Assembly: GCF_023074175.1 (NCBI RefSeq)
Contig: NZ_JADPKS010000174.1
Coordinates: forward strand, 113,160 to 177,159
DNA length: 64,000 nt
Direction: 5' to 3'
DNA from: Bradyrhizobium sp. 139
GTDB lineage: Bacteria; Pseudomonadota; Alphaproteobacteria; Rhizobiales; Xanthobacteraceae
The position numbers and the translations under genes are program-made. Each line of letters begins with the position of its first letter. The stretch's first letter is position 1. The notes under the pieces are model-generated. The model was not told where the DNA came from, made no database searches, and saw only the letters and a list, made by a program, of their open reading frames with translations. Positions 8,431 to 17,354 of the stretch are shown here, one piece after another.

Positions 8431-9405
8431 TCAGTGCATCTCGGTGATCTTGATGCCGGTCGGTCCGAGAATGACCACGAACAGCACCGGCAGGAAGAAC
8501 AGGATCATCGGCACCGTCAGCTTCGGCGGCAGCGCGGCGGCCTTCTTCTCGGCCTCGTTCATGCGCATGTCGCGGTTTTCCTGCGCCATGACGCGCAAGG
8601 AATGCCCGAGCGGGGTGCCGTAGCGCTCCGCCTGCTGAAGCGCGAGACACACCGACTTGACGCCCTCGAGCCCGGTGCGCCGCGCCAGGTTCTCATAGGC
8701 GACCTTGCGATCCTGCAAATAGGACAGCTCGGCCGTGGTCAGGGTGAATTCTTCCGACAGCGCGATCGACTGGCCCACGATTTCGGTGGCGACTTTCCGG
8801 AAGGCCATTTCGACCGACATGCCGGATTCGATGCAGATCAGGAGCAGGTCGAGCGCATCGGGAAAGGCGCGCTTGATCGAGAGCTGGCGCTTGGAGATCG
8901 CATTCTTGAGGAACAGCATTGGCGCCTGAAGGCCGAGATAGGCGGCGCCGACGCAGATGCCGATCTTGATCGGCATCGACTGCTCCATATGCGCGATCAG
9001 GAACACGTAGACGATCGAGCCGACGAACAGCACGAGCGGAGCCACCATGCGGGCGAAGAGGAATGTGATGTAGGGTGCCTGGCCGCGATAGCCCGCCATG
9101 ATGAGCTTGTCGCGCGCGGCTTCCTGCGCGAGCCATTTGGCGAGGTTGAAGTCCTCGACGACCCGGGAGACGACCTGCTTCGGCGCTTGTCGTAGCGAGA
9201 CCTTCTCGCTCTTGTTGAGGCGTTCGCGCTCGCGCTGGCGGATACGCTCGCGCTCGCTCGCCACAGCCTTCATGCGCTTGGAGAGGCCTTCGCCGGCGAA
9301 AAGCGGCATCACCAGCGTATAGACCGTGGCGCTGGCGGCGATGGCCGCCAGCAGCATGGTCATGAAGTGGACGTCATGCAGTTTCGAAACCAGAAATTCG
9401 ACCAT
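8431..9405 (-). CDS. tadC: TadC-like type II/IV secretion F-domain inner-membrane protein
   Basis: The 324-residue membrane protein has hydrophobic segments near the N-terminus, at about residues 115-160 and at the C-terminus. The central T2SSF domain shows typical text (FPDALDLLLICIESGMSVEMAFRKVA). TadC and TadB form the inner-membrane platform on which the Flp pilus is assembled. It is the last gene of the - strand cpa/tad operon, 9 nt after tadB. Confidence 0.92.
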   Translation of the reverse strand: MVEFLVSKLHDVHFMTMLLAAIAASATVYTLVMPLFAGEGLSKRMKAVASERERIRQRERERLNKSEKVSLRQAPKQVVSRVVEDFNLAKWLAQEAARDKLIMAGYRGQAPYITFLFARMVAPLVLFVGSIVYVFLIAHMEQSMPIKIGICVGAAYLGLQAPMLFLKNAISKRQLSIKRAFPDALDLLLICIESGMSVEMAFRKVATEIVGQSIALSEEFTLTTAELSYLQDRKVAYENLARRTGLEGVKSVCLALQQAERYGTPLGHSLRVMAQENRDMRMNEAEKKAAALPPKLTVPMILFFLPVLFVVILGPTGIKITEMH

Positions 9406-9414
9406 ACGGCACCG

Positions 9415-10392
9415 TCAGAAATCGAAATTGATCATCTTCTTCATCACCATGATGCCCATCGACATCCAGACGACGCAGCCGACCAGCATAAGCTGGCCGG
9501 TGGGATGGGTCCACAGAATCGAGATGTAGTGCGGCGTCGTGAGATAGACGAGGAACATCACGATCGGCGGCAGCGAACCGATGATGCCGGCCGAGGCCTT
9601 GGCTTCCATCGACATCGCCTGGATCTTTTCCTTCATCTTCTTGCGGTCGCGCAGCACCTTGGAGAGATTGCCGAGCGCTTCGGAGAGGTTGCCGCCGGAT
9701 TTTTGCTGGATCGAGATGACGATGCCGAAGAAGTTGGCTTCCGGCAGCGGCATGCGCTCGTAGAGACGCGAGCAGGCCTCGCCGAGCGGCATGCCGATCG
9801 CCTGCGTCTCGATGATGGTCAGAAACTCGCTGCGCAGCGGCTCAGGCGCGTCGGCGGCGACGACTTTGATCGATTCGAACAGCGGCAGGCCCGCCTTGAT
9901 GCCGCGGACGATCACGTCGACCGCATCGGGCAGCGCCGCCAGGAATTTGCTTTCGCGACGCTTCTTCAGGAAGCCCAGCGCCCAGCGCGGCAGGCCGAAG
10001 CCGCCGGCAAAGGCAAGACCGGCGGCACCAAGCAGGCCGCCGCCGACGAACAGAGCGGCCGCGAACAGCACTCCCGCCACGACGGCGGACACGATCCAGA
10101 ACTTCTGTGTCGTCCAGTCGAGGCCGGCCTGCGACAGGCGAACACCGAGCGGAACGCTCTTCTCCTGCTGGCGCCTCGCCTCGAGATCCTTGAGCGACGT
10201 CTCGACCTGCTCGCGGCGCGACCGCTGGCTCTTCTCGGTCTGCTTGGCCGCGGGCGCTTCGGCGCGCGCGATCGAGGCGCGGCGGCCTTCCGCCTTCCGC
10301 TCTCCGGACAGGAGCGGATAAAGGAACACCCAGGCGATGCCGCCGACGGCGGCAGTGGCGAGGAAGGCGAGGGCGAGGACCTGCATGTTCAT
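9415..10392 (-). CDS. tadB: TadB-like type II/IV secretion F-domain inner-membrane protein
   Basis: A 325-residue TadB homologue. The start is taken at MNMQVLALAFL (10392), which gives a clean N-terminal helix and a 16-nt gap from cpaF; a longer frame to 10482 would overlap cpaF by 74 nt. The T2SSF domain is clear (FLAALPDAVDVIVRGIKAGLP; GGNLSEALGNLSKVLRDR). A charged, cytoplasmic linker at residues 30-80 separates the first helix from the others. It is the partner of TadC in the pilus platform. Confidence 0.92.
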   Translation of the reverse strand: MNMQVLALAFLATAAVGGIAWVFLYPLLSGERKAEGRRASIARAEAPAAKQTEKSQRSRREQVETSLKDLEARRQQEKSVPLGVRLSQAGLDWTTQKFWIVSAVVAGVLFAAALFVGGGLLGAAGLAFAGGFGLPRWALGFLKKRRESKFLAALPDAVDVIVRGIKAGLPLFESIKVVAADAPEPLRSEFLTIIETQAIGMPLGEACSRLYERMPLPEANFFGIVISIQQKSGGNLSEALGNLSKVLRDRKKMKEKIQAMSMEAKASAGIIGSLPPIVMFLVYLTTPHYISILWTHPTGQLMLVGCVVWMSMGIMVMKKMINFDF

Positions 10393-10408
10393 GGCTGCGC
10401 CGATCTGC

Positions 10409-11872
10409 TCATGTATTCGGCGCGACTTCCGCCGCATCGAGCGCGGCGGCAAGGCGCTTCTCGTCGCCGTAATAGCGCGCACGCTCCCAGAACTTCGGGC
10501 GACCGATGCCGGTCGAGCGGTGCCGGCCGATGATCTTGCCGTTGGCGTCCTCGCCGACCATGTCGTAGAGGAAGATGTCCTGGGTTATGATGGTGTCGCC
10601 TTCCATGCCCATCACCTCGGTAATGTGCGTGATGCGGCGCGAGCCGTCGCGCAAGCGCGCGGCCTGGACGATGACGTCGATCGAGGCGCAGATCATCTCG
10701 CGGATGGTGCGTGAGGGCAGTGAGAAGCCGCCCATCGTGATCATGGATTCGCAGCGCGACAGCGCTTCGCGCGGATTGTTGGCGTGCAGCGTGCCCATCG
10801 AGCCGTCGTGGCCGGTGTTCATGGCCTGGAGCAGGTCGAACGCCTCGGGTCCGCGGACCTCGCCGACGATGATGCGTTCGGGGCGCATACGCAGGCAGTT
10901 GCGCACCAATTCGCGCATGGTGACCTGGCCTTCGCCCTCGATGTTGGGCGGACGGGTTTCGAGTCGTACCACGTGCGGCTGCTGGAGCTGGAGCTCGGCC
11001 GCGTCCTCGCAGGTGATGACGCGCTCGTCGTGCTCGATGTAGTTGGTCAGGCAGTTGAGCAGCGTGGTCTTGCCCGAGCCGGTGCCGCCGGAGATCAGCA
11101 CGTTGCAGCGGACCCGGCCGATGATCTGGAGGATTTCGGCGCCCTCCGGCGAAATCGCGCCGAACTTGACGAGCTGATCCAGCGTCAGCTTGTCCTTTTT
11201 GAATTTGCGGATGGTGAGCGTGGGCCCGTCGATCGACAGCGGCGGCACGATGGCGTTGACGCGGGAGCCGTCGGCGAGGCGCGCGTCGCAGATCGGCGAG
11301 GATTCGTCGACGCGCCGGCCGACCTGACTGACGATGCGTTGGCAGATGTTGAGGAGCTGCTGGTTGTCGCGGAAGCGGATGCCGGTGCGCTGGATCTTGC
11401 CGTCGACTTCGATGTAAACGGTATCGGCGCCGTTGACCATGATGTCGGCGATATCGTCGCGCGACAACAGAGGCTCCAGCGGGCCGTAGCCGAGAACGTC
11501 GTTGCAGATGTCGTCGAGCAGCTCTTCCTGCTCGGCGATCGACATCACGATGTTCTTGATCGCGATGATCTCGTTGACGATGTCGCGGATTTCCTCGCGC
11601 GCGGATTCGGAGTCGAGCTTGGCGAGCTGGGCGAGGTCGATGGCCTCGATCAGCGCGCCGAAGATCGTCGCCTTGACCTCGTAATAATTGTCCGAGCGGC
11701 GGGATTCCATGGCCGGCGCTGACCGGGCGGGGGCAAGCGGCGGCGAGGCGACGGCCGGTGGGGGCGGCGCGCGCGACACCGCGGGCGCCGGAGCCTGGGC
11801 AGGCTCTGGCGACACGGCGCCGGGCTTGGGAGCCCGAGTATCGGTGTCTGTTCCGCTACGCTTACCGAACAC
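10409..11872 (-). CDS. cpaF: CpaF/TadA pilus assembly ATPase
   Basis: A 487-residue secretion ATPase. The N-terminal 65 residues are Pro/Ala-rich and disordered. The core has a Walker A (GGTGSGKTTLLN), an Asp box around EGEGQVTMREL, a Walker B (RIIVGEVRGPEAFD) and a His box (GTLHANNPREALSR). It powers extension, and probably retraction, of the Flp pilus. The start is GTG at 11872 with GGAG seven bases upstream. It follows cpaE by 21 nt in the operon. Confidence 0.95.
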   Translation of the reverse strand: MFGKRSGTDTDTRAPKPGAVSPEPAQAPAPAVSRAPPPPAVASPPLAPARSAPAMESRRSDNYYEVKATIFGALIEAIDLAQLAKLDSESAREEIRDIVNEIIAIKNIVMSIAEQEELLDDICNDVLGYGPLEPLLSRDDIADIMVNGADTVYIEVDGKIQRTGIRFRDNQQLLNICQRIVSQVGRRVDESSPICDARLADGSRVNAIVPPLSIDGPTLTIRKFKKDKLTLDQLVKFGAISPEGAEILQIIGRVRCNVLISGGTGSGKTTLLNCLTNYIEHDERVITCEDAAELQLQQPHVVRLETRPPNIEGEGQVTMRELVRNCLRMRPERIIVGEVRGPEAFDLLQAMNTGHDGSMGTLHANNPREALSRCESMITMGGFSLPSRTIREMICASIDVIVQAARLRDGSRRITHITEVMGMEGDTIITQDIFLYDMVGEDANGKIIGRHRSTGIGRPKFWERARYYGDEKRLAAALDAAEVAPNT

Positions 11873-11893
11873 TTAACAACTCCATGCGGGGAC

Positions 11894-13159
11894 TTATCTT
11901 CCGCGCAACTTCTCAATCAGGGGTGAAAGCAAAGACGACTTTTGCTTCTTCGTCTCGCTGCGGCCGGTCAGGCGCTGGGCGATCTGAAGGAACATCTCGA
12001 TCGACTTGTGGTTGGCGGATATTTCCGCGATCATCTGGCCGTTGTTGGCCGCCGAGCCGAAGATTTGCGGCTCGAACGGGATCGAGACGACCGGCTGGCT
12101 CTCGATCGCCTTGGCGAATTCGGCGGCGGCAATTTCGGGCCGTTTCGGGATGCCGACCTGGTTCAGGCAGTAGAGCGGAGGCCGGTCGTTGGGCCGTGCA
12201 GCCTTCAGCAGATCGAACAGGTTCTTGGCGTTGCGCAAATTCGCCAGATCAGGCGCCGCCACGATCAGGATGTCGTCCGCCCCGATCAGGGCGCGCTTGG
12301 TCCAGCCCGACCATTGATGCGGAACGTCGAGCACGATGCAGGGCATGGTGGAGCGCAGCGTGTCGAACACGGCATCAAAGGCGTCGGTGCCGAAATCATA
12401 GACCCGGTCGAGCGTCGCCGGCGCCGCCAGCAGGCTGAGATGGTCGGTGCATTTCGACAGCAGGCGGTCGATGAAGGCCGTGTCGACGCGATCCGGCGAG
12501 AACACGGCATCCGCAATACCTTGCGGCGGGTCCTGGTTGTAGTCGAGCCCGGCGGTGCCGAAGGCGAGGTCGAGATCGGCGACGACCGCGTCCATTGCGA
12601 GGTCGCGCGCGATCGCCCAGGCGACGTTGTGGGAGATGGTGGACGCGCCGACGCCGCCCTTGGCGCCGACCACGGCGATGATGCGGCCGACCGCCTTGGC
12701 TTCCGGCGCCGAGAACAGGTTGCAGATCGAGCGCACGACGTCGATCGCGCCGACCGGCGCGAGCACGTAGTCGCTGACGCCGCGGCGCACCAGCTCGCGG
12801 TAGAGCATGACGTCGTTGATGCGGCCGATCACGACCACGCGGGTCCCGGCGTCGCAGACCGTGGCGAGATGGTCGAGCCCGGACAAAAGATCGTTGCGGC
12901 CGTCGCTCTCGAGCACGATGACGTTCGGCGTCGGCGCCGAGCGGTAGGCTTCGATCGCGGCCGCCATGCCGCCCATCTGGATCTTCAGATGGGCCTTGCC
13001 GAGACGACGGTCCTCGCCGGCCGACTGCACCGCGGCAGCGGTCTCGACGGTCTCGCAGAAAGCCTGGACCGACACGCGCGGCGCAGGGGCAATATGCTCC
13101 TCGACCGGCGTCGGCGCGTCCGGCTGCTCTTGTTGAGTCTGGCGAGCGTAGCTGATCAT
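11894..13159 (-). CDS. cpaE: CpaE/TadZ pilus localisation ATPase, MinD/ParA-like
   Basis: A 421-residue protein with a receiver-like N-terminal domain (about residues 50-160) and a MinD/ParA ATPase domain starting at about residue 165. The P-loop reads GAKGGVGAST: the signature Lys before GGVG is kept, but the usual GKST Lys is Ala, as is normal for CpaE/TadZ. The protein places the pilus machine at a cell pole. The start codon overlaps the cpaD stop by 4 nt (13156-13159). Confidence 0.92.
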   Translation of the reverse strand: MISYARQTQQEQPDAPTPVEEHIAPAPRVSVQAFCETVETAAAVQSAGEDRRLGKAHLKIQMGGMAAAIEAYRSAPTPNVIVLESDGRNDLLSGLDHLATVCDAGTRVVVIGRINDVMLYRELVRRGVSDYVLAPVGAIDVVRSICNLFSAPEAKAVGRIIAVVGAKGGVGASTISHNVAWAIARDLAMDAVVADLDLAFGTAGLDYNQDPPQGIADAVFSPDRVDTAFIDRLLSKCTDHLSLLAAPATLDRVYDFGTDAFDAVFDTLRSTMPCIVLDVPHQWSGWTKRALIGADDILIVAAPDLANLRNAKNLFDLLKAARPNDRPPLYCLNQVGIPKRPEIAAAEFAKAIESQPVVSIPFEPQIFGSAANNGQMIAEISANHKSIEMFLQIAQRLTGRSETKKQKSSLLSPLIEKLRGR

Positions 13160-13890
13160 TTGCCGGTGTCGCTGAGTTTGGCCTTGTCGGCTTCAGGATA
13201 GGTGGTCGCCGTCGAAGTTCCCTTGCGATACTTCTCGAGGGCCGTGGTGCGACGCGCCGTGTAGGACGGCGTTTCAGGCCGCGGCTGCTCGAGGTCCGAC
13301 GGATTGTCGATCATCGCGGCCATGTTGCGCTGATAGGCGCAGCCGTAATTGTAATAGTCCTTGTTCTCGAACCAGCTCTTGTTTTTCATCGAAGGGCCGA
13401 TGTCCTCAGGCCACAGGCCACAGGGACCCGCGACCGCGGCGATCTTGGAATAGGTGAGCCGGATCGGCGGCAGGAAGCGCTTGTCGTCCGGCTGGTAGGG
13501 GCGAATGTTGACGCCGCGCGGCGGAACGCCCGCGCCGGCCAGCATCGCCTGGATCTCACGCATCGTGTCCGCGACCGGACGCGCGTTGGGCGTGCCGGAC
13601 GGCACGTCGATACGAATGGCGCCGGTGCCTTCGTGCAGCCAGGCCGAGGCGACGCCCATCACGTCGGCGCGCTGGGCGGCGGTCAATCCGCCGCGGGCGT
13701 GGCCGACGAACACGACGATCGAGCGGTTCTGCTCCTCGATCGCGATCGGATGGCGCTGCTTGTAGTCGTCGGGAATAGAGGCCGTGACCGCTTCGTCGTG
13801 CTGGCAGCCGCCGAGGGCGAATGCGATGCCGACGAGCGCGCCACTGAGGCGGATGGCGCGTTTGCGAATCTGGGGTGGTGCTGTGATCAT
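13156..13890 (-). CDS. cpaD: CpaD pilus biogenesis lipoprotein
   Basis: A 244-residue protein with a lipoprotein signal (GIAFALGGCQHD; Cys near residue 29). The body has the CpaD features, including VVFVGHARGGLTAAQRADV and a conserved Cys pair around CGLWPEDIG and NYGCAYQRNMAAMIDNPSDL. CpaD is an outer-membrane-associated factor that helps the CpaC secretin. It lies between cpaC (20-nt gap) and cpaE (4-nt overlap). Confidence 0.92.
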   Translation of the reverse strand: MITAPPQIRKRAIRLSGALVGIAFALGGCQHDEAVTASIPDDYKQRHPIAIEEQNRSIVVFVGHARGGLTAAQRADVMGVASAWLHEGTGAIRIDVPSGTPNARPVADTMREIQAMLAGAGVPPRGVNIRPYQPDDKRFLPPIRLTYSKIAAVAGPCGLWPEDIGPSMKNKSWFENKDYYNYGCAYQRNMAAMIDNPSDLEQPRPETPSYTARRTTALEKYRKGTSTATTYPEADKAKLSDTGK

Positions 13891-13910
13891 CGTGAAGTCC
13901 CCGTTCCGCC

Positions 13911-15401
13911 TCAGTCGGTAATGAAGCCGTAGGTGCCGCGGTAGTTCTTGGCCGGTTCGGTCCGGCCGGGCACGCCGTAGATGCGATTGATATTGCCGAT
14001 CAACTCGGCCTGCGGATCGGCGGGCGCGGCGAAACCGTCATCCGGCCGCGACAGGTCCTTTGGCGCCGCCGCACGAACGACGTAAGGTGTCACGATCACG
14101 ACCAGCTCGGTCGCGTTGTTGACGAAGTCGCGGCTGCGGAACAGCGTGCCGAGGATCGGGAGCTGCATCAGCCCCGGCAGTCCGCTGACCGCCTGCTTGG
14201 TCTGCTGCTGAATCAGGCCGGCCATCGCCATCGCGCCGCCCGAGGGAATTTCCAGCGAGGTCTCCGCACGGCGGGTCTTGATCGAGGGCACCGTCAGCGA
14301 GTTGACCGACGTCGAGCTTACAGCCTGCGACAGCGTGATCGCATTTTCGTTCGACAGTTCCGAGACCTCGGTCATCACACGCAAGCTGATCTTGCCCTCG
14401 CTCAGCACCACGGGGGTGAAGTTGAGCGAGATGCCGAACTTCTTGAAACTGATCTGGGTGGTACAGACATGCGTGACGGGGTCGCACGCATAGCCTGCCG
14501 GCACCGGGAATTCGCCGCCGGCGACAAACGTCGCCGACTCACCCGAAATCGCGGTGAGGTTTGGCTCGGCCAGCGTCCGGATCACGCCCGCGGTCTCCAT
14601 CGCGCGCAGGGTGGCCTGCACCGACGGCGTCGCGCCGAACTTTGTGGTCAGCGCGTTGCCATCCACCAGGTTCTTGCCAAGAGCCGTGAAGGGGTTGGAG
14701 TTGGTGAAGCTCACCACCGACGTGCCATAGTTCAGGTTCGCGGTGAGGTCGATTCCGAGCTGCTTGACGATGGTGCGCGCGACTTCGGCGACGGTCACCT
14801 TCAGCATAACCTGGTCGCGGCCGCGGACCACGATCGAGTTCACCACCTTGTCGGCGCCGCCGGCAAGGCGCGCCGCGAGATCATTGGCCTGCTGCGCTTC
14901 CAGCGGATTCACTGCCGTGCCGGTCAGGACGACGCCGTCGCCGAGCCCGTCGATCTGGATGTCGGAATTGGGCAGGATCTGCTTCAGCGCGGCCCGCACG
15001 CCGTTGAGGTCGCGCTTGACCGCGATGTCATAGGCCGCGATCTGCTGACCGGCGGAATCGAAGAACACGATGTTGGTTTGTCCGACCGCGGCGCCGATGA
15101 TGTAGGCGCGCTGAGCCGAGCGGACTACCGCGTTCGCGATCTTGGGATCGGCGACCAGAACGTCCTTGATGTCGCGCGGCAGGTCGATCACGATCGACTT
15201 GCCGACGCCGAGCGAGACGAAGCGCGCGTTCATCTGACCGTCAGCCGCGGCCTGCGCCACTGGGCGGTAGTCGGCGGCGATCACGGGGGTGAGCACCGGG
15301 TTGAGCGTCAGCGCGAAGGCGGCCGAAAACGACAGGGCGCGGACCGCGGAGGTTCGCATCGTCGTCAAATCTGCCCTGCATTTCATATCGACAGTCCTCA
15401 T
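13911..15401 (-). CDS. cpaC: CpaC/RcpA outer-membrane secretin
   Basis: A 496-residue secretin with a signal peptide, a BON/N-terminal domain (about residues 60-190) and a C-terminal secretin domain. Visible secretin blocks include AEPNLTAISGESATFVAGGEFPVP and LPILGTLFRSRDFVNNATELVV. It forms the outer-membrane channel for the Flp pilus. The ATG at 15401 overlaps the cpaB stop by 4 nt (15398-15401), which favours this start over internal Met codons at residues 6 and 15. Confidence 0.94.
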   Translation of the reverse strand: MRTVDMKCRADLTTMRTSAVRALSFSAAFALTLNPVLTPVIAADYRPVAQAAADGQMNARFVSLGVGKSIVIDLPRDIKDVLVADPKIANAVVRSAQRAYIIGAAVGQTNIVFFDSAGQQIAAYDIAVKRDLNGVRAALKQILPNSDIQIDGLGDGVVLTGTAVNPLEAQQANDLAARLAGGADKVVNSIVVRGRDQVMLKVTVAEVARTIVKQLGIDLTANLNYGTSVVSFTNSNPFTALGKNLVDGNALTTKFGATPSVQATLRAMETAGVIRTLAEPNLTAISGESATFVAGGEFPVPAGYACDPVTHVCTTQISFKKFGISLNFTPVVLSEGKISLRVMTEVSELSNENAITLSQAVSSTSVNSLTVPSIKTRRAETSLEIPSGGAMAMAGLIQQQTKQAVSGLPGLMQLPILGTLFRSRDFVNNATELVVIVTPYVVRAAAPKDLSRPDDGFAAPADPQAELIGNINRIYGVPGRTEPAKNYRGTYGFITD

Positions 15402-16195
15402 CGTGCCTTCGCCGTCGAGCTTGGGATGCCGTAGCGAATGATCGACACCCCATCGCGCTTCTGCGCGGAATCATCGAGCGTGATCTCGCTCAACTTGACG
15501 TCGACGATGCTGCGCAGCGCCAGCGACAGCGTGCCGCTCTGCCGGGCTGCGGAGAGCGTCGCCGTCTGCGTGGGATTGAGCTCGAGGGTGACGGTCTTGC
15601 CGACCACCGCGTTCTGGCCATCCTTCTCCTTCGGCGCCTGGTCGATTGCCAGCACGCGAACATTGGCCAGGATGATCTCGGACGTCACGATGTCCTGAGC
15701 ACCGTTGCTCTGGTCGGGGTTCTTGAGGCGGCGCGTCAGAAGCACGTCGACGCGGTCGTTGGGCAGGATGAAGCCACCCGCGCCGGTCTCCGGCGAGATT
15801 TCGGTCGAGATCGCGCGCATGCCGGTCGGCAGGATCGCCGCCATGAAGCCGGAACCCTCGGCCTTGACCAGCTTCTGGTCGCGGATCGGCTCACCCTGGA
15901 TGAAGGGAGCACGCGCGATCGAGCCGGTCACCTGGGTCGCGCCTTCCGGACGCTCGTTGCGGCGAATGAAGGTGGCGCTGGCGGTCGCAGCCGGCCAGGT
16001 CTGCCATTGCACGTCTTCCGGTTTCACGGTCTGGCCGAGGCCGATGTCGTTCTTGGCCACCAGGACGTCGACGGTTGGAAGCTGCGCGACCGGAGCCGAT
16101 GGCGGCGCAGAGTTGTCCGAGCCGCTCGCCAGGTACGCGGCGACTCCGCCGGCGCAGATGGCGACCGTCAGGACGACTATGCGTGCCCTATTCAT
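15398..16195 (-). CDS. cpaB: CpaB/RcpC pilus assembly protein, copy 1
   Basis: A 265-residue CpaB protein with an N-terminal membrane anchor (residues 4-22) and an SAF domain starting near VDVLVAKNDIGLGQTV. The conserved block GAGGFILPNDRVDVLLTR follows. CpaB is periplasmic and is required for the secretin complex. The start is taken at MNRARIVV (16195); six residues upstream another Met exists. A closely related second copy lies at 18546-19364. TTAACCAT-like text at 16268-16279, upstream of the gene, could be a regulatory half-site. Confidence 0.93.
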   Translation of the reverse strand: MNRARIVVLTVAICAGGVAAYLASGSDNSAPPSAPVAQLPTVDVLVAKNDIGLGQTVKPEDVQWQTWPAATASATFIRRNERPEGATQVTGSIARAPFIQGEPIRDQKLVKAEGSGFMAAILPTGMRAISTEISPETGAGGFILPNDRVDVLLTRRLKNPDQSNGAQDIVTSEIILANVRVLAIDQAPKEKDGQNAVVGKTVTLELNPTQTATLSAARQSGTLSLALRSIVDVKLSEITLDDSAQKRDGVSIIRYGIPSSTAKAR

Positions 16196-16303
16196 ACGCT
16201 TCACTTTCCACAAAACGCCGCGACGCAGCCGCCGCCTTGATCGGCAGTTGACCAGCTATTCGTCAAAGCATGGTTAATGAGGCGTATCTAAATCGGCTTA
16301 ACG

Positions 16304-16317
16304 CCGGGTTTACCCGG
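16304..16317 (-). terminator. Hairpin directly after cpaA
   Basis: CCGGG (16304-16308) pairs with CCCGG (16313-16317) a few bases past the cpaA stop codon. There is no T-run, so it may stabilise the mRNA end or weaken read-through into cpaB rather than stop transcription fully. Confidence 0.3.
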
Positions 16318-16322
16318 TGTGT

Positions 16323-16847
16323 TCAGCGCAGGGCGAGGTGAGCGAGATCGATCGCCTTCACCCATTCGGTCTCCGGATAGACCATCAGCGCGCCAAGCGT
16401 GAGCGCAATGCCGTAAGGAATGCCGCTCTCCTTGTCGTGCAGCCGGGCCAGCCAGGCCTGGCCCGCCAGCACGTAAGGCAATGGCCATTGCCGGAACTGG
16501 AGCAGGAGCAGCGTCAGCGCTCCGCCGAACAGCGAGGCGTACAGCATGAAATCCATCAATTGGGCGAAGCCGAACCAGAGCGCGACCGAAGCCGCGACCT
16601 TGGCGTCGCCGCCGCCCATCCAGCCCATCGCGAAGCAGGTGAAGGCCACGACGAGGAGCAGCGCGCCGGCGCCGACATGGGTCAGCATCTCGTAAGGTGC
16701 CATGCCACCCGCAAAAGCGAGCACGAAGAAGCCTGCGACCAGCGCCAGCGACACGCGGTTCGAGATGGTCATCGTGAAGAGATCGCTCGCGGCGGCGAAC
16801 GCCATCAGGGCCGGGAAGAGCAGAAGGCGCGCAAGGTCGAGGATCAT
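16323..16847 (-). CDS. cpaA: CpaA/TadV prepilin peptidase
   Basis: A 174-residue, highly hydrophobic A24-family aspartyl prepilin peptidase. The two catalytic Asp residues are visible in AASDLFTMTISN (near residue 21) and in GWMGGGDAKVAA (near residue 75), separated by membrane helices. It removes the leader of the Flp pilin and of the TadE/TadG pseudopilins. It is placed between the small 53-residue ORF and cpaB. It is shorter than classical PilD because it lacks the methylase domain, as is normal for CpaA/TadV. Confidence 0.93.
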   Translation of the reverse strand: MILDLARLLLFPALMAFAAASDLFTMTISNRVSLALVAGFFVLAFAGGMAPYEMLTHVGAGALLLVVAFTCFAMGWMGGGDAKVAASVALWFGFAQLMDFMLYASLFGGALTLLLLQFRQWPLPYVLAGQAWLARLHDKESGIPYGIALTLGALMVYPETEWVKAIDLAHLALR

Positions 16848-16972
16848 GGGCTGCGTCTTGAGCCTGGGTTCGTCGCGGGGGCGGGGCGTCGTCGCATGCT
16901 AGCCGGCAGTTGCTAAACAAACCGACAACGGCGGCAGCGGCCCCCAAGAGCCGGAACCCGCCGGAGACGCGC

Positions 16973-17134
16973 TCACCAGATGCTGACGATGCGCGCGGCG
17001 AGGACGGCCATCGCGAGCAGCAGCGCAAGGCAAACCCAGTAGGCCGGCGAAAAGGCCTCGGCCTCCCCCGCCTCGCTCGCCGCAATCGCGGCATCGGTTC
17101 TGTACTCGCGCAACGCCACTGGAACTCGCCGCAT
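16973..17134 (-). CDS. Small predicted membrane protein between flp and cpaA (53 aa)
   Basis: A short ORF of 53 codons reads MRRVPVALREYRTDAAIAAS at its start and ends in one hydrophobic helix (about residues 31-50) and a Trp just before the TGA. The N-terminal half is polar. No strong ribosome site is visible before the ATG, and a GTG six codons in is an alternative start. It begins just past the flp terminator and precedes cpaA on the same strand. I do not recognise a family. Support is the well-formed hydrophobic segment and its place in the pilus locus. Confidence 0.45.
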   Translation of the reverse strand: MRRVPVALREYRTDAAIAASEAGEAEAFSPAYWVCLALLLAMAVLAARIVSIW

Positions 17135-17144
17135 TCAGAAAAAC

Positions 17145-17170
17145 AAAGGCCCCGGAGCTCCGGGGCTTTT
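17145..17170 (-). terminator. Rho-independent terminator of flp
   Basis: A near-perfect palindrome (GCCCCGGAG / CTCCGGGGC, 17149-17166) lies 24 nt after the flp stop. On the - strand it is followed by a T-rich run (17139-17147). It should end the short flp transcript and lower expression of the downstream cpa genes relative to the pilin. Confidence 0.8.
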
Positions 17171-17189
17171 GCCGTCGTTCGTCGGTCGC

Positions 17190-17354
17190 TTACTTCAGCG
17201 AGGTGCTGATCGAGCCGAACTTGGTGTTCAGCGTGCTGCCGAGATTGTTGACGACGGTGATGATGGCCAGCGCGATGCCGGCGGCGATCAGGCCATACTC
17301 GATGGCGGTGGCGCCGGATTCATCCTTCGCGAAACGCGCAATCAGGTTCTTCAT
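17190..17354 (-). CDS. flp: Flp/Fap-type pilin, major subunit of the Tad pilus
   Basis: A 54-residue Flp pilin. A short basic leader (MKNLIARFAKDESG) is followed by the processing motif and hydrophobic helix ATAIEYGLIAAGIALAIITV, with Gly at -1 and the conserved Glu-Tyr pair after the cleavage site. The C-terminus is short and ends SLK. The CpaA peptidase in the same locus should cleave after the Gly. The gene has its own terminator, as expected for a highly expressed pilin. Confidence 0.93.
   Translation of the reverse strand: MKNLIARFAKDESGATAIEYGLIAAGIALAIITVVNNLGSTLNTKFGSISTSLK

Noticed and set aside
16288..17094. 268-codon - strand frame over cpaA and the 53-residue ORF
   Set aside because: It is an out-of-frame shadow; the cpaA frame has the catalytic Asp motifs and the 53-residue frame has the helix.
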